Below, piece after piece: positions 22,735 through 34,954 of a stretch of 64,000 bases of DNA (the stretch's first letter is position 1; each line of letters begins with the position of its first letter). This stretch comes from Endothia cerciana (lineage: Eukaryota; Ascomycota; Sordariomycetes; Diaporthales; Cryphonectriaceae), in the NCBI GenBank assembly GCA_026119935.1, contig JALRMH010000015.1, positions 186,001 to 250,000 of the forward strand. The letters are read 5' to 3'. The position numbers were made by a program, and so were the translations under genes. The notes beneath the pieces are model-generated. The model had not been told where the DNA came from and ran no database searches. It worked only from the letters and a program-made list of their open reading frames with translations.

Positions 22735-23366
22735 GGTGTGTGGAGGGGTGAGGACACTGTGAGCATGGTAGGGAAGTGTACTTCTAAGGAAGCTTTACGC
22801 AAGTGAAGCAAGTCGGCGTTGTTGATGACGACCATCCAAGTCTCGTTGCCACTCGCGGGTCTGGGGCCGCGGCGATAAGACAGGTGGAGGGAAAACTCCG
22901 GCGTCCCGACCCTGACCCATGCGTGCCATGGGAAGGCCACCCCCACTCCTCACCAAGAAAAGGAAAAATAAAGAAAGAAAAGAAAAAAAAAAAAAGGCCT
23001 GGCCCGTTCAGCCGATAGCGAAATGATAATTGCGATACAGAACGCTTCGTCTCCCAACATCACAATCCTTGTAAGATGTCATCAATCGGGCGAACAGATA
23101 TAGATTATGAATTGTCTGTATCACGACCGGGTAAATATTTAGATTCATAGACACGAGCAGATCTCGAAGTGCTCCTGGTCTGATTGATCTCTACATGTAG
23201 CCATTTTGGCAATTTCTGAGCTCTCAACATCTGGCACAGAGTAATAGATGGTGGCTATCGAAATCCCTCTATTATAAGATTTCATAAGATGGTGAATATC
23301 TCACTTGGCGCAACTCAGACCACAGTTCCCTAGTTCATTCAGAGCCTAATCATCAGTCTCTCTCGG
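22735..23366. other. intergenic, two minus-strand genes
   Basis: Promoter of the DNAJC28-like gene and 3' flank of the dehydrogenase. There is an A-rich tract near 22966-22996. No gene seen. Confidence 0.5.
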
Positions 23367-24771
23367 TCATGGCAACTCACAGACTGTGTGAAGCAATATG
23401 AGGCTTTTCGACTTGCAACCGATCGAGTCTTGAAAATTTTTATGTGATACATCTATAAAAATGACAGAGAAACGGGTGGAAGGAGTAGAAATGAGGCTAC
23501 ACAATCGACTTTCGCGCACGAGAGACGCGGCACCGCTCAGGCATTGATGACCCCCATAGATCTTCCGATCTGACCCGGCACCCTCACTATAGTCAAACTC
23601 CTGTCCGACGAGTTCTTCAGTCAGCTTCCACAGCCTCCTTGCTTCAATGATACTGCTGGCCCATGCTTCTACCGTCTCGGTCCAAGGGTCTGCAATGTGA
23701 GAGTCCTGCAGATAGGTACCGTTGTGGTCTATCTTGTGGTTAGTCAAGTTGACACCCCCAGATTGGGCGAAAGGGTAGGAGGGGCTGATAGATCCTTGCC
23801 TGCCAGGGTCGGCTCGAATGCTGCGTAGACATGCGTCGCTGCGCCCTCCTGCTCCGTCTTGAAGGCATACTCTTCCCACGCCTCTCGATTTCCCATGAAA
23901 CCGTCCACGGCCCCTGTCACCTACGTCAGCCCAAAGCATCCAGCACCGAGACCACAGTGTATTTGATGATGGATCTTACTCAAGCCGGCCACATCTTCGC
24001 TCCATACTAGGTGGCTGCCCAAATTCGACGGCACCACCCCAGGGTGTAGGCTGAAAGCCAGCAGGCCGTGCTTTGGTCCCAGCTTCTCAGCAAGGGCCAA
24101 CGCGAACAGCATATTGGCGGTCTTTGACTGGCCATAGGCTCGCCACTTTTCGTAATATTCGCCATTCTGCGCAATTCCTTGTGTCAGTGCTTTAGGTAAT
24201 ATGAGAGGACCACAAGGTCGTGACGAACGCGGAAGTTGTGGTCTCCCCAGCGGATGGGGCTTAGGCGATGACCGTCGCTGCTGACACTGACAACCCGCTT
24301 CGTCTTGGAGGCAAGGACTTTCCTCATGATCAGGTTAGTGAAGAGGAAGTGTCCAAGGTGGTTTGTGGCGAAGGTTATCTCGAGACCGTCCGGCGTGAGC
24401 GTATACCCCGGCACCGCCATGATTCCGGCATTGTTGACGAGAACATCGATCTCGGGCACGTCGTTCCACCCATTGACAGTTGCTGCAGCCTCTCGCACGG
24501 CGGCGAGAGAACTCAAGTCCAGCTGCAGCAGGCGAACTCGGACATCAGGGTTGGCCTTCGTGATAGTATCGGCTGTCTCTTGGACCTTGGCGAGGTTCCG
24601 CCCGGCCAGGACCAACAGGCGCGGCTGTGCTTTCGCGATCGTTTCAACGAAGGTAGCACCGATACTGCGTGGCGAGACACCGGTGGTGAGGATGACCTTG
24701 TCTTTGATATGGGGAGCCAGCTCACCAGCCAGACCCTCAGCTGTGGCGGACGCGTCGTATGAGCGGACCAT
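23367..24771 (-). CDS. short-chain dehydrogenase/reductase (retinol-dehydrogenase-like)
   Basis: Four exons on minus: 24771-24229, 24166-23980, 23913-23800 and 23728-23367, 401 aa as modelled. It has a glycine-rich cofactor motif (TGVSPRSIG, residues 30-38), NNAG (113-116), a catalytic Ser at 164/165 and YGQSK (Tyr192, Lys196). The order and the C-terminal block (GAATHVYAAFEPTL, then NGTYLQD and RLWKLTEELVGQEF) match NADP-dependent SDRs of the retinol dehydrogenase/WWOX type. Intron 2 skips an AG only 6 nt from its CTGAC branch and uses the next one. Intron 3 begins GCAAGG, a GC-AG intron with an ACTAAC branch; it is the only choice that restores phase and the family sequence. After EFDY about 59 residues have no family match, so either the stop is reached in read-through or a further intron removes them. 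The substrate is unknown. Upstream in-frame codons are not ATG. Confidence 0.9.
23729..23799 (-). other. GC-AG intron in the dehydrogenase gene
   Basis: The donor reads CAG|GCAAGG, the acceptor GATAG, with an ACTAAC branch about 18 nt upstream of the acceptor. Both neighbouring exons end in the family's conserved reading only with these borders. Confidence 0.75.
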
Positions 24772-24850
24772 GGTGGGCGTAATGCTGGATGGATGTTGAC
24801 TGTCTGGATCTGTTGGAGCTCTCAACTCGACGCGTGGGCGTCGTGTTTTG

Positions 24851-24859
24851 TATTTATAT
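24851..24859 (-). promoter_or_regulatory. TATA box of dehydrogenase gene
   Basis: ATATAAATA on the minus strand, 80 bp before the ATG at 24771. Confidence 0.5.
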
Positions 24860-26917
24860 CTGTACGGGCGGGTGGATGGATTCTACACTCGATGCTTAAC
24901 GCCGAACTGCAATGCTCATTTGTAATCCTGCAGCTTGTGTGTGTGAGGCAGCGCATTTTAGCAGGCGGAGATGATCATCATCAATGACCATGCTGACGCC
25001 AGCAATGCCCCGTTTTCACTTTGTCGCTGATGCCTGCGCTGGTGGAGATGCCAACAAATCTGTGTGGAATCAACCGAAGTTACCTCTGTCTGGCTTTAGC
25101 TCTTGGGCCGAGACACTGACATTTGTTGTTATATTCGCTCACAGTTGAAGGCTGCGGTGCCGATACCAATACAAGGACGGAGTGCAACCCTCGGGAATAG
25201 CAGCTATTATTGTACACTGGCTCGGCGGCCGCACTCATCCTCGGTGATTAGCTTGCATTCAGGTATTGAGCATGTCCAATTGGTTTTCTGCGCTTATAAC
25301 TTAAGTTCCGGATTGGTATTCACTGGACAGCGAAAACATTCGAACCCTACCGCTTGCCCCTGGTGTCGGGATAGGGTGTCCCTCACTCCCGTGCCTCTTG
25401 GGTACCGTGAATGCCAGCCCAGAAGCCGATTCCTGATTCTCAGCCACTCTCGTAACTGATGCCCTTGAGCACTGTACCCGCTGCTAGATTCCTCCCCCTC
25501 GATACATTGCTTCCTTCCCGTGCTGTTGGCCATTGGAGGTAGACGTCGGCCACGCCCTCGCGGGTGTTGGGCCTGGCCTGTCTATCCTCCGGCCATCGAG
25601 CTGCAGGTTTAATTCGGATCGGTACTAGGAGCTCAGCCAAGCTTCCTTGGCATTATGGCCGCAGCATTACCTAGCCAGGCACGTCAGGCCAGGGATTTGA
25701 CTGCTGCGAAGCTACCCGGCCAGTCCCACGAGCCGGAGAGAGGCGGCCGAGACATGGACCGCGGGATTGCTACTGATGTTCGGGACCATGGAGGAAAACA
25801 AAAAAAGTGCCGCCGTCCTGACGGACGGCGGGGTTGTGTCTGAGAACTGTCTCCCGAGGATATTGGGGTGCGCTAGAGGCAGTCTACTCCTGAAGATGAT
25901 ATTACACATACTAACTAGACACGAGTTCTCGGGTATGCCCAGTAGCTACCTAGCCCGACCTTTACATCGCTGCCCAGGCTAAGGGTCCGGCCCGCAGGCC
26001 GCGGCGGTTGGGGCGGGGGGCTAGTTTCTCTGGTGAATCGCTCTTATGCTCTTGTCGAAGTGTCAGCTCTCGGTGCGTTCTGTCGTCGGACCACCATCAC
26101 CAGAATCACACAGAACGGGATTTGCGGTCACTGAGGCGCGGTGATGGCCTGCGGATCTTGCAAGCCCCCCCGCAATACCCGCCTGTAGGGCTGGCAAGCG
26201 GGGTCACCCGATCTCCATCCGCATCAGTCCGCTGTGGAGAAAACCCTCCGCAGACACATGATTCGGGTGGTCATGCAAGATTGTCTTCGAGATAGGCTAG
26301 CGACAGGAGGGGATCTCGCACTGGCATCATCACCTTTGGTGTATCAAAATCTGCATTGCTGCAATTCGGTGTGTGCAGCTCTCGTGGATTACCGGCAGAA
26401 GGCGCTCACTGCCCCGAGCGAACCAAGGTTCCATCGAAGCTTGTCGGCTACCAAGGTACCACCCAGCACTTGGGTATGGTACTATGGCAGTGCACAGTAG
26501 TTGTGGGTCCAGTTGGGCCGTAATTATGGGGTAGATACGGCTCCCACTCAAGACCTCGGGGATCGTGGAGCATCTGGGCTTGGATTGATCGAAATTGGGC
26601 TGGCTATGACGGAAGACGGAAGTGACCCGGACCAAGCGTTGATGGGGGCGTTCAAGGGGAGCTTGCCATAGTCCAATGAGTCGCCCCGCCTGGCCTCCTG
26701 GAGTGCTAATGATATGCGGCTGGAGTGCGCGCGCTGCGCTGTGACCCAGCTTGGGCACATCGCATCACGGTCATAAGCGGGAGAAGAAGGCTCAGATCGG
26801 CAATTCCGTCATAAAATTCTTTTTCGATAGTGTCAGGCAGAGCGGGAACAGGGCTTTTCTCGTGTTCAAGCTGATGAGATTGACGACGAACCTTGGACAC
26901 CACACTGATGAGATCTT

Positions 26918-26932
26918 GGGGGGGGGGGGGGG
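26918..26932 (+). repeat. G15 homopolymer
   Basis: Fifteen consecutive G, ~55 bp before the (GAAAA)n array. Confidence 0.95.
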
Positions 26933-26985
26933 TGAGTGCTCCAGAGGGCGGAGAGCAAGAAAAGACACAGAAAAAAGAAATCAAC

Positions 26986-27016
26986 GAAAAGAAAAGAAAA
27001 GAAAAGAAAAGAAAAG
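26986..27016 (+). repeat. (GAAAA)6 microsatellite
   Basis: Six perfect five-base units and one extra G. Confidence 0.95.
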
Positions 27017-28035
27017 ATTGACATGGGAGGATAAGGGTGCTGCAGGGGTGCACAGACCCCTATCAACTGCTCTCCAGCCTCTTCGCGTCCCTGCTAGCGT
27101 CCTGCCATCCCTGCATGTATCCCCCTGCAAAGTGCCTGCAGGTCGCAGGAGTAAGTGAGGTTTATTATTCATTTTCTCCCTGTGTCCCTCTCGCCTGGGA
27201 AGAAGGAGCAGTCACGTTTTTCTTGGGACGGTCCCTGAGGCCCAAGCTCCAACCCTTTCCCTCCCCTCCTCTACAGGAAGGTCACATTCCAGTAAGACCG
27301 CCGATGGCATCGCGATTCTCGCGATCTGTTGTCCTGTCTCTCGATCCTGTCGCCACTTACATGCGTTCCCCGCCCAGTGAAGAGTCAACAGCAGAGACAT
27401 ACCACGCCACTTGCTTGGTTTCTGAGACATCAAATATCATCCCAAGACAGCCGACCAGCGCCAGTCTGACTTTTGGGTTCAAGGGCTGAGGTCCAAGGTT
27501 TCTTGGTGCCTGTGCTCCCTGTGCAAGCTTGGAAAACTCAAACGAGGCCGCCTGTCCAACCTGGCACTGGATCGGGGGGCTCACCGAATCTTTGTGGTCG
27601 AGCGTGTTGTGTGCCAGGCTGAGTGACAGTCGCTGTGGGATCGTACCCTTGCGTACGTACAGGCCCTTCCAACCAGAGTGAGACATACCTCCAGGTGGCT
27701 CAAACCCACGACATCACAGCGAGCGAGGAGTGTAAATTTACCTTTCTCGCCCGCTCGCACGCAGGCATCACCTTGTCTCCGTCTGTGTCTGTCTCATCAC
27801 GACGCCAACAGAGACATCCACAACTGGCACAACTGGGCAGCCTTGCTCTCGTCGTATTCCTCACAGGATCCCACATGGTACACCTCATCTACGCCCCCTG
27901 GCACCAGACATTGAGGTACTGAGGCACCTGGTCAGGATCTCACACCGCACACTGGCTCGTGCTCCTGGCACTTCCTGGGCCCCACGGACCTATCCGGCTC
28001 CCGTTTGTCGGTTCAGTCACCTGCTTCCTGCCACC

Positions 28036-31000
28036 ATGCCCCCGGCGGCCAATGGTCAAAGCCCACGGGCTCCCCGCTGTGACCGTCCCAGATCTTCTAA
28101 GAGTTCCCCCCAAGTTTCTACATCGCACCCGCCCTCGCGATCCAGCACCAGGTATCCCTCTTTGAAGATGGCGTCTCAGCCTGGTCCCGAGGCCTCTCAG
28201 AGTAGAGCTTCCTCTCCAGGTCTACGATATGTGCATCCACCCCTCACATCTCGTCAGTCCCAACGGAAGGGCTCTATGGGCTCCATGGCCGGTGACCGCC
28301 CCCCAACCCCCGTGTCCAAGGGCTCGGTTAAGGACTCCCAACATAGTTCTCAGCAAGGTCCACAGTCTACACTGCTCCAGGAAAAGCTTCAACGCGAGAG
28401 AAGGTCCGAGATCCAGCGGAACTTGACAAGGCTGGCCGGAGAGACGGCCGCAACGACCGAGCCAACGGCTGCTGTTGCGACCCCCACACGCTCTGCTACA
28501 GCAGATGGGAAGTGTAACGACTCTACCCCGGACAGTGCTGGTGATAGTAAGAAGCAGGGCCCGGCACTGAAAGAGATGGAACAGGTTCGTATTTTTTTTA
28601 AAAGATATGAATTTCTTTTTTTTTTGGGGGGGGGGGGGAAGGGGGTCATGGGAAGATTGCGCCCCGACCTGTGAGAAGCTGACATGTTGTCGAACAGACC
28701 ATGACGACTTTACACAAGCAGAACTTCGGTCTGAAGCTTGAGCTTTTCCACAGGCGGGGGCATCAGAGCGTCTTGGAGGAAAAGATCGAGGCCCTAGAAG
28801 CAGAAAACGCGCGCACGAAGCAGACCTGTGAGGGGTTGATCCAGGAGCTAGACAAAAGGGAAAAGGCTATCGAGGAAGCTGTTCACATGATCGTCTCTCT
28901 CGAGGCCCGGATCGAGTTGTTGCTGCGGGATAGGGAGATGGTCCGACAGCTCGACGTTGATGAGGCTCCAAGCTCGGGGCTCAACCATACAACGCCTACG
29001 ACACCCATCAAGCATGACGAGATACTGAACTCCCAGGATGAGCCACCGCCCAAGGACAAACGCGACCTTGCTCGGATGCCCAGCTTTCTATCGGAACGTA
29101 CGGAGAACACGGAGAACCTGCGCAACGTATACCTCAACACCCAGGCTAGTTTCCTGAGTTTGTCCAAGACGGACTCTAGAATGGATAACAATGGGTATAT
29201 TAGTCCCGACCTGAGCGTCTTGAGCGAGACCTCCTTCCTCAGCATATACGGAAAGAGCGCAAACCACGATAGCTCGTCATCACCCAATATTCCACGCAGT
29301 GTCCCAGGCTGGTTGGGAGCAAACGGTCAGCGGAGCATATCAATGCCAACCAAAGTTTTCGCGGCCAGCAAGTTCCAGGGAAATGAGCGTCAAAGGGGTC
29401 GAGACGGCGTCAAGGAGGCGATCGAGAGTGGAGATACGGCATCGCCTCTTCAGAAGTTGGAAAGGTTGGAAGACTCGCCGCCTCTAAATCATTCCGATTT
29501 ACGACCTGGTCGCTCTGGCAAGGAGGTTGGGAGTCCAACGACCATGAAGCCCTTCAAACCACAAAATCTACTGAAGGTCAGGAACGACAGGGACCGACTA
29601 GCTCGAAGGATCATCACTGATGAGCCAGTCTCGAATCACCACGGGCTTCCCCCAACACCAGACACGATGACTAGCTCGATGTTAAGTCAGAGTCAGATGT
29701 CTGATGACACCCCGCGTCGAGGACACACTACAAACGGCACAACGTACCCTGGCCGCTCTCGCCTGACGCTCGATCACAAAGACCAAACTGAGCCAGGTCA
29801 CTGGCGATTCAAACCTGCCGATGTTGCGCAACCACCTTCGATCACGGCGTTCACTGGTAGACAGGAGACCTCAGCGGCGGCTTACTACGAGCACCGGCTT
29901 CCCATCCTACGACGACCTCGGTCTGCTGATGAAACTACGATATCTCGACATAAGAATGACTGGGACTCCTGTAGTGAAGCTGATGACATCTGTTCTGAGG
30001 CCTCTAGCTTTGACTACTGGGTGAAAGAAGGTCTTCAACCAAGTCGAGGTGGTACAGCAAGGCCGCCGACCAGGTTCGGCCCCTCTCAGGCGTACTCGAG
30101 CCGAGATCCGCCAGACCTATTCGGCTTCCCGTCCAGCGACGAGGATTGGCAATCAAACGACGTATTTGGGGCCCTAGGTGGAAATGGTTATCTGGGCGCT
30201 GGTGCTCCGCTCGCTCCCGCATTGGACACGCTTGGCGACTCACTGTCCCGACCCGAGATAGGACTGTTTGGTTCAGGCCTAGCAGGTTCGAGCTCGCCGC
30301 GGCCTGATGGCACTGCTGTGGCAGCACCGTCTGCTCCTCACCGACGATCAAGCCTCCGCGCTCGTACCTCGGCTCCAGGTACACCGATGATAGGGCGAAA
30401 TCCAGGATCGTCTAGCAAGTACCACAACCTTGATGCAGCCCGCAAGAGATCGGTATCAGGCCACGTGCCCAGCAGTCCGATTTCAAACGGGTATCATGCA
30501 TCCAGCCCCTGCGACCAAACCACAGCTGCATCTGTACAACCGCAACCTGAGCAGCAGGACAACTCTGCACAGAAGAGGCACTATCCCCCACATGCCAGTC
30601 AGGCACAGGCAGCGACTCGCCCTCGTAGCAGGGGCATCACCAGCCTATTCCGTCGGTCACTAGGATCAACAAATAACCATCCACAACCCTCAGCCTCCGT
30701 GCCGGCTTCCACTTCACCATTCGCCCCTCCCGCGGACAAAGACGTTGCACAGTCCACAGTTGGTGTTCCTGCTTGGGAGCGTCGAAGCGACCTGGAGTAT
30801 GATGAGGCTTCTGCTACTCCGCCACCGATCATGCGAAAGAGGGTATCAGGAGTTGCCATAGAGATACCGGCTGGCGATGACGAACGAGGCAACACCGCTG
30901 CCGTTGCCACGCGTGCGGGCAGGTCTACGACGCTGACCTCTCCTGGCCCAGGTCTGGGCGCCGGCCTGGGCAGAGTGATAGTCGGCCAAGATGGGGGTGC

Positions 31001-31127
31001 CCCTCTGATCTCAAGTGCCTATCAGAGTCTCGATCAGGAAGCTACGCCAGCCCAGCCGAACCAGGCCCACGGGAGGAGATGGTTTAATCTTGGCAGGGTG
31101 ACGAGTCTCAAACACGGCGGGACGTAG
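28036..31127 (+). CDS. centrosomin N-terminal-motif (Cnn_1N) spindle-pole protein
   Basis: Two exons, 28036-28584 and 28698-31127, 992 aa. The start ATG sits in a CCACC context. Residues 1-175 are Ser/Pro-rich. The Cnn motif 1 straddles the intron: LKEMEQ at the end of exon 1 and TMTTLHKQNFGLKLELFHRR in exon 2, followed by a coiled coil to about residue 275 (EEKIEALEAENARTKQ, LDKREKAIEEAVHMI). The remaining ~700 residues are disordered and rich in Ser, Pro and charged residues. This motif recruits gamma-tubulin complexes in centrosomin, Mto1 and Pcp1-type proteins, so a role at microtubule-organising centres or septa is likely by family. The protein lacks the long central coiled coils of classical SPB scaffolds. 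The 113-nt intron carries T10 then G13 and ends in a CTGAC branch and CAG. The exons join exactly at a codon boundary. Confidence 0.82.
28616..28638 (+). repeat. T10-G13 tract inside intron
   Basis: Ten T followed by thirteen G within the only intron of the centrosomin-motif gene. Confidence 0.95.
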
Positions 31128-31838
31128 GAGCCCCGTTTAATGACACAAGGAAGCACCGGGCTCGTGAGCTCGGCAGCCGTCATGTTCTACCGGCCAAAGT
31201 CAATGTCATTTCTAGGGCTGACGGCGTGCCAGAGCCAATGCGATGTGAGGAGGGTAAAGGCGCGAAAACGAAGAAACTTGCCAGGGTGGAGTTACTCCAT
31301 CATCCGAGCGATTAAGCATTGTGTTGGATTCGGCGGTCAGGGCAGGATTTGCTTGATTATTTTCGCGGGCTGAATGCGCTCCATCCGGGCGCAAGCAAGG
31401 AAAAAGGTCAACCTTGGCTGGCATCGAAAAATGTGTTGGTCTTGGTTGGCCTGGGCTGCTTGAACGGAGCCTCGGTCAGGGAATCAAAATGGTAGACTGG
31501 ATCGCTGATGATAATGACATATCATGACAACTCATCAATTGTTACCGTCATAATTTGGCTGCGTTGAGGTCTCTAGTATATGTGTCCAGGTGATAAGCCG
31601 GTGCATGGGAAGAAAAGCCGGAGGGGTTGGGTAGGTTTGCTTGAACAGAGCCTACAGAGTAACCCTAACCCTTCTGACGTCTCCCTCCAGACGATCCAGA
31701 CGAATCTCAGGCGCCGTTCACGTTCACAGTCTCCGCCTACAACCAGACTACTGACTGCTCGGGACTAGAGCTTCGCCTAACGACACTGCCCTCATTTCTC
31801 AATTGACTTTCAGGTCTCTCCTTTTATCCTCCAGAATC
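31128..31838. other. intergenic
   Basis: 3' flank of the centrosomin-motif gene and promoter of the thioredoxin gene; a pyrimidine-rich stretch precedes the latter's ATG. No further gene seen. Confidence 0.5.
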
Positions 31839-32350
31839 ATGTCTTCAACCGACCCTCAAGCCATAGCAGATGCCGCTGCCACGCAGGCGGCTGCCGCCGA
31901 GACCCCGCAGTTCCTCATCGTCTACGCCAGCATCGTCGATGGCAGGAGCTGGTGCGGCGACTGCAGGGTAGCAGAGCCCCTCATTAACAAGAAGTTCCCT
32001 CAGGATGGACCCAAGCGCTTGAGCACCGCCTATGCCGGCGACAGAGGAGTGTGAGTGATGGCCCCCGTCCCACGCTGGCCTGCAGTTCTCACATGATAAA
32101 TCCTACACCCCGTCACTGCTGACCGCGTGATGCTGCCCGCTCAGGTGGAGGAAACCCGACAACCCTTGGAGGGAATTTGGTGTGCCCGCCTTGCCTACAC
32201 TTTACAAGGTGACGCCAGATGGTGTGGGTTCCGCCTATCTCCCCAAATTCTTAGCGTCATGTGCTGATGGAGCTGCAGACCTGGTCTAAGCTTGTGGAGG
32301 CGGACGTTTACGACGAGAAGAAGCTAGACGAGTTCGTGGGCTCAAACTAG
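31839..32350 (+). CDS. TRP14/TXNDC17-like thioredoxin-fold protein
   Basis: Three exons: 31839-32050, 32145-32223 and 32279-32350, 120 aa. It begins with an Ala-rich helix, then QFLIVYASIVDGRSWCGDC with the active-site Cys39 and Cys42, then YAGDRGVWRKPDNPWREFGV, the cis-Pro region PALPTLYK and a short final helix. This is the DUF953/TXNDC17 family, cytosolic oxidoreductases reduced by thioredoxin reductase. Most members have WCPDC; here Gly replaces Pro, which should change the redox potential. Intron 1 (94 nt) has a CTGAC branch. For intron 2 the donor GTGGGT at 32224 gives TPDGTWSKLVEAD; a second donor at the upstream GTGACG would drop five residues and is also in phase. Length fits the family. 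Confidence 0.85.
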
Positions 32351-33013
32351 GTTCAGAATGGACGCGCAATAAGACGTTGCTCCTGCATGATCGCATCCAT
32401 CTCCGTTCCGCCTCGAGCCGATCTCAAACGCCGTCGCTTGGGCTAAGTCGTTGAGGACCCAGTCGATACCGACCTACGCCTTGCTCCTGCGTGATTCTGA
32501 ACCCAAGCAGGTTCCTGAGAAGGTGGCGGTGATCAACAGGTGTCTCACTTGGGATGATCGAGTTCAGGACAGCGATAATCCGTCTCCAGGAGTATAGGCC
32601 ACCGCGGGACACTGGCGCCGTCTTCTTGTGGTAGACTGATCCTGTTACCTGCGAAGGTGGCATGACTGCGCCTCGTCCCTCTCCCTCGATCTCCGTGGTC
32701 GCTCGCCGCTACCACATGGCAAAAACCACTGCGTCACGTTGCAGCAATACACATTGACGCTAGGGTAGTTCATCACAACAGCCCTGCTCGCCCTTCATAG
32801 GCGCCGTCAAGCCCTTGTCACACCGCGCTGCCTTTCGTCGTAGTCTTGAGTACAGGTTCAACTCGACTTTCATCAACCTCCCCTCCCCCTTTTACCTTTC
32901 CCCTGCTATAGGTGGCCTTGGAAAAAATTGTTATATTCTTTTTGATCAAATTGTGGATTACCTTCTATTCTTCTGACGCTGCTCAAGCTCGCCCGCATGT
33001 CCTGTCTCCTGGT
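32351..33013. other. intergenic between convergent genes
   Basis: 3' flanks of the thioredoxin and laccase genes. No gene seen. Confidence 0.5.
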
Positions 33014-34954
33014 TTAAACTCCGGAGTCATCCTCTACGACATCGTTCTTCTCCGCATAAGTCTCCCAGGCAGAGCAAGTGCTGTTAAGAGTGTCATAGTC
33101 AATCAAGTCCGTGATCGCATCCTGGTTCACGATCCACTGCATCGCGAAGCCCTCAGATGTGTGCCAGCCTATGTGGCAGTGCATAAGCCACGCCCCCGGG
33201 TTATCAGTCTCGAAAGCCAGGACGAGGTATCCGGAGGACTGAAGCATGGCAGTGTCCCGACGGGGAGGGTTGTCCAGATTCAGAGTCACGCTGCTGCTTG
33301 AGTAGGTGCCGGACCCCGTGGCGAGCACAAAGAAGTCGAAACCGTGGAGGTGAATTGGGTGTGGCACAGCGAGGCTGGTCTCGATTACAATGTACGCCCA
33401 CTCATCGGCTGAGTCCAGTGTGATAACAGCATCGTCTGTTGCCCAGGTGGTGTTGCCCTCGTAGATCTGCAGCAGTGAAGGGTCCGCCCAGTCTACGGAC
33501 ATTGTCGTCTCGTTCAGATACCATCTGAAATAACCATCCGTGTTCGTGCTGACCGTTGTCTCCTCGTCGACGTTCCAGGTCTGGGCCGACACGGTCTTGG
33601 AGATGTAAGGGACAAGATCAGAGGAGTCTTCATCGGCGCAGGAGTCCGTGTAGTCATAGCCGCTGGTCGTCGGGGTGGAGACGGTGCCGTAGGAAATGAT
33701 ACCCTTGATGTTGTCGCTGTTGTCGTTGTCCGAGCAGGCTTCCTGAGGGATAGCCCTCAGCCAGAAGTTCTCCGCGATGCTCGACATTCCGCTGGTACGG
33801 ATGATGACATCGTAGCGCTGTCCCATCCCGATGCTCAGGACAGTAGTGTTGAAGGGCTCGATCGGGACAAGATCCATCGCGATAACCTCCAGTGTATGGT
33901 TGTCGATGGAGAACTTGAAGTGGGTATCCACAGCCGCATTGACCAGCCGAAGACGATACGAGGTTCCTTCTGAGAACGTTGTGTTCCATCGGTAGCCGGT
34001 AGTCACGTCAGAATCGTCCGTCCAGACATTGGTGCCATTTATGAGGCCGGTATCCAAGGTCGGAGGCCCGTTTACCTCCGCACTAATGTAAAGCTCGTCC
34101 ACGGTCTCATGGTCCCAGTCATTGAGGAACAGATGGCCGAGGTCCTCATCGTAGTCTGCTGTTGCCGGGCCGTTGATGACGATGCCGCCGAATACACCCT
34201 CCCAGGCCTGCAAGGCAAAGTGGGAGTGGTACCAGCTAGAGCCATATTGGACGGCTTTCCATTCGTAACTAGTCGGAATCTCTCAGTTAGCAACCTGCCA
34301 TACAAGGGAGTAAGTTGAATCTTGAGACACGGCTCAAGAGGAGCGTCCACCGTGCTCTCCAGCCTCTCCGTGTCGGAACTTGTATCTTGACAGAATCTGG
34401 GCAACGAAGTGGGCTCCGGAATGCCACTTACGTTATAGATGAGCCGGGAGGGGTTGGACACTGTGTGATGGACACCACACCGTCATTCTGGTTTGTGTAA
34501 TTCTGTCTGATCCCGTGCCAGTGAATTGATGTGCCGTTCGTGCTCGTTGATAACGAGTTGGTGACGTGGACCTTGACAGTATCCCCCCAGTCTGCAATGA
34601 TGGTCGGCCCTGGTATTGAGCCATTGATTGCCATGGCAGACCGCTCGACGCCATCAGGGGCCACAGTCACATCGGTGAGTTCAAACTATAGGCCGCGTCA
34701 GGAAATGTCGAGATAGAGTATTGGTGGTGAACGGTGTCACTTACCCAGTACTCGCGGGTGACCCCGGTATCAGGGGATGTTTCATAGTAGTCTGTGTCGA
34801 CCGAATAATCGCACCACTCCGAGCGAGTGGACGCGGTGTTTCCGCTACAGGTAGATGTTGACGTATTGCGTTTTGGCAGGAATTCACTGTTGTCGAATGG
34901 GCTTGCCGAGACAAGGCTAATGACCGACAGGGCAAAAGTGAGCGAAGGCAGCAT
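33014..34954 (-). CDS. laccase (ascomycete three-domain multicopper oxidase)
   Basis: Three exons on minus: 34954-34745, 34685-34432 and 34268-33014, 572 aa. A signal peptide (MLPSLTFALSVISLVSA) starts it. All four copper motifs are present: HWHG (125-128), HSH (169-171), HPIHLHG (458-464) and HCHIGWH (518-524). The residue ten after the T1 Cys is Phe, a feature of high-potential laccases. The protein ends exactly in DSGV, the ascomycete C-terminal plug motif DSG(I/V/L), with no C-terminal propeptide. Many N-glycosylation sites. It oxidises phenols with reduction of O2 to water, outside the cell. Introns are 59 and 163 nt, both with good branch sites, and join in phase. Roles could be melanin or pigment synthesis, lignin breakdown or detoxification; the sequence cannot say which. 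Confidence 0.97.

Larger units (their letters stand above)
24772..28035. other. 3.3-kb intergenic region, no gene recognised
   Basis: Holds the TATA box of the dehydrogenase, G15 (26918-26932), a (GAAAA)6 array (26986-27016) and the long leader of the centrosomin-motif gene. Open frames up to about 150 codons (27037-27489) lack splice support or domains and overlap others. Confidence 0.5.
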
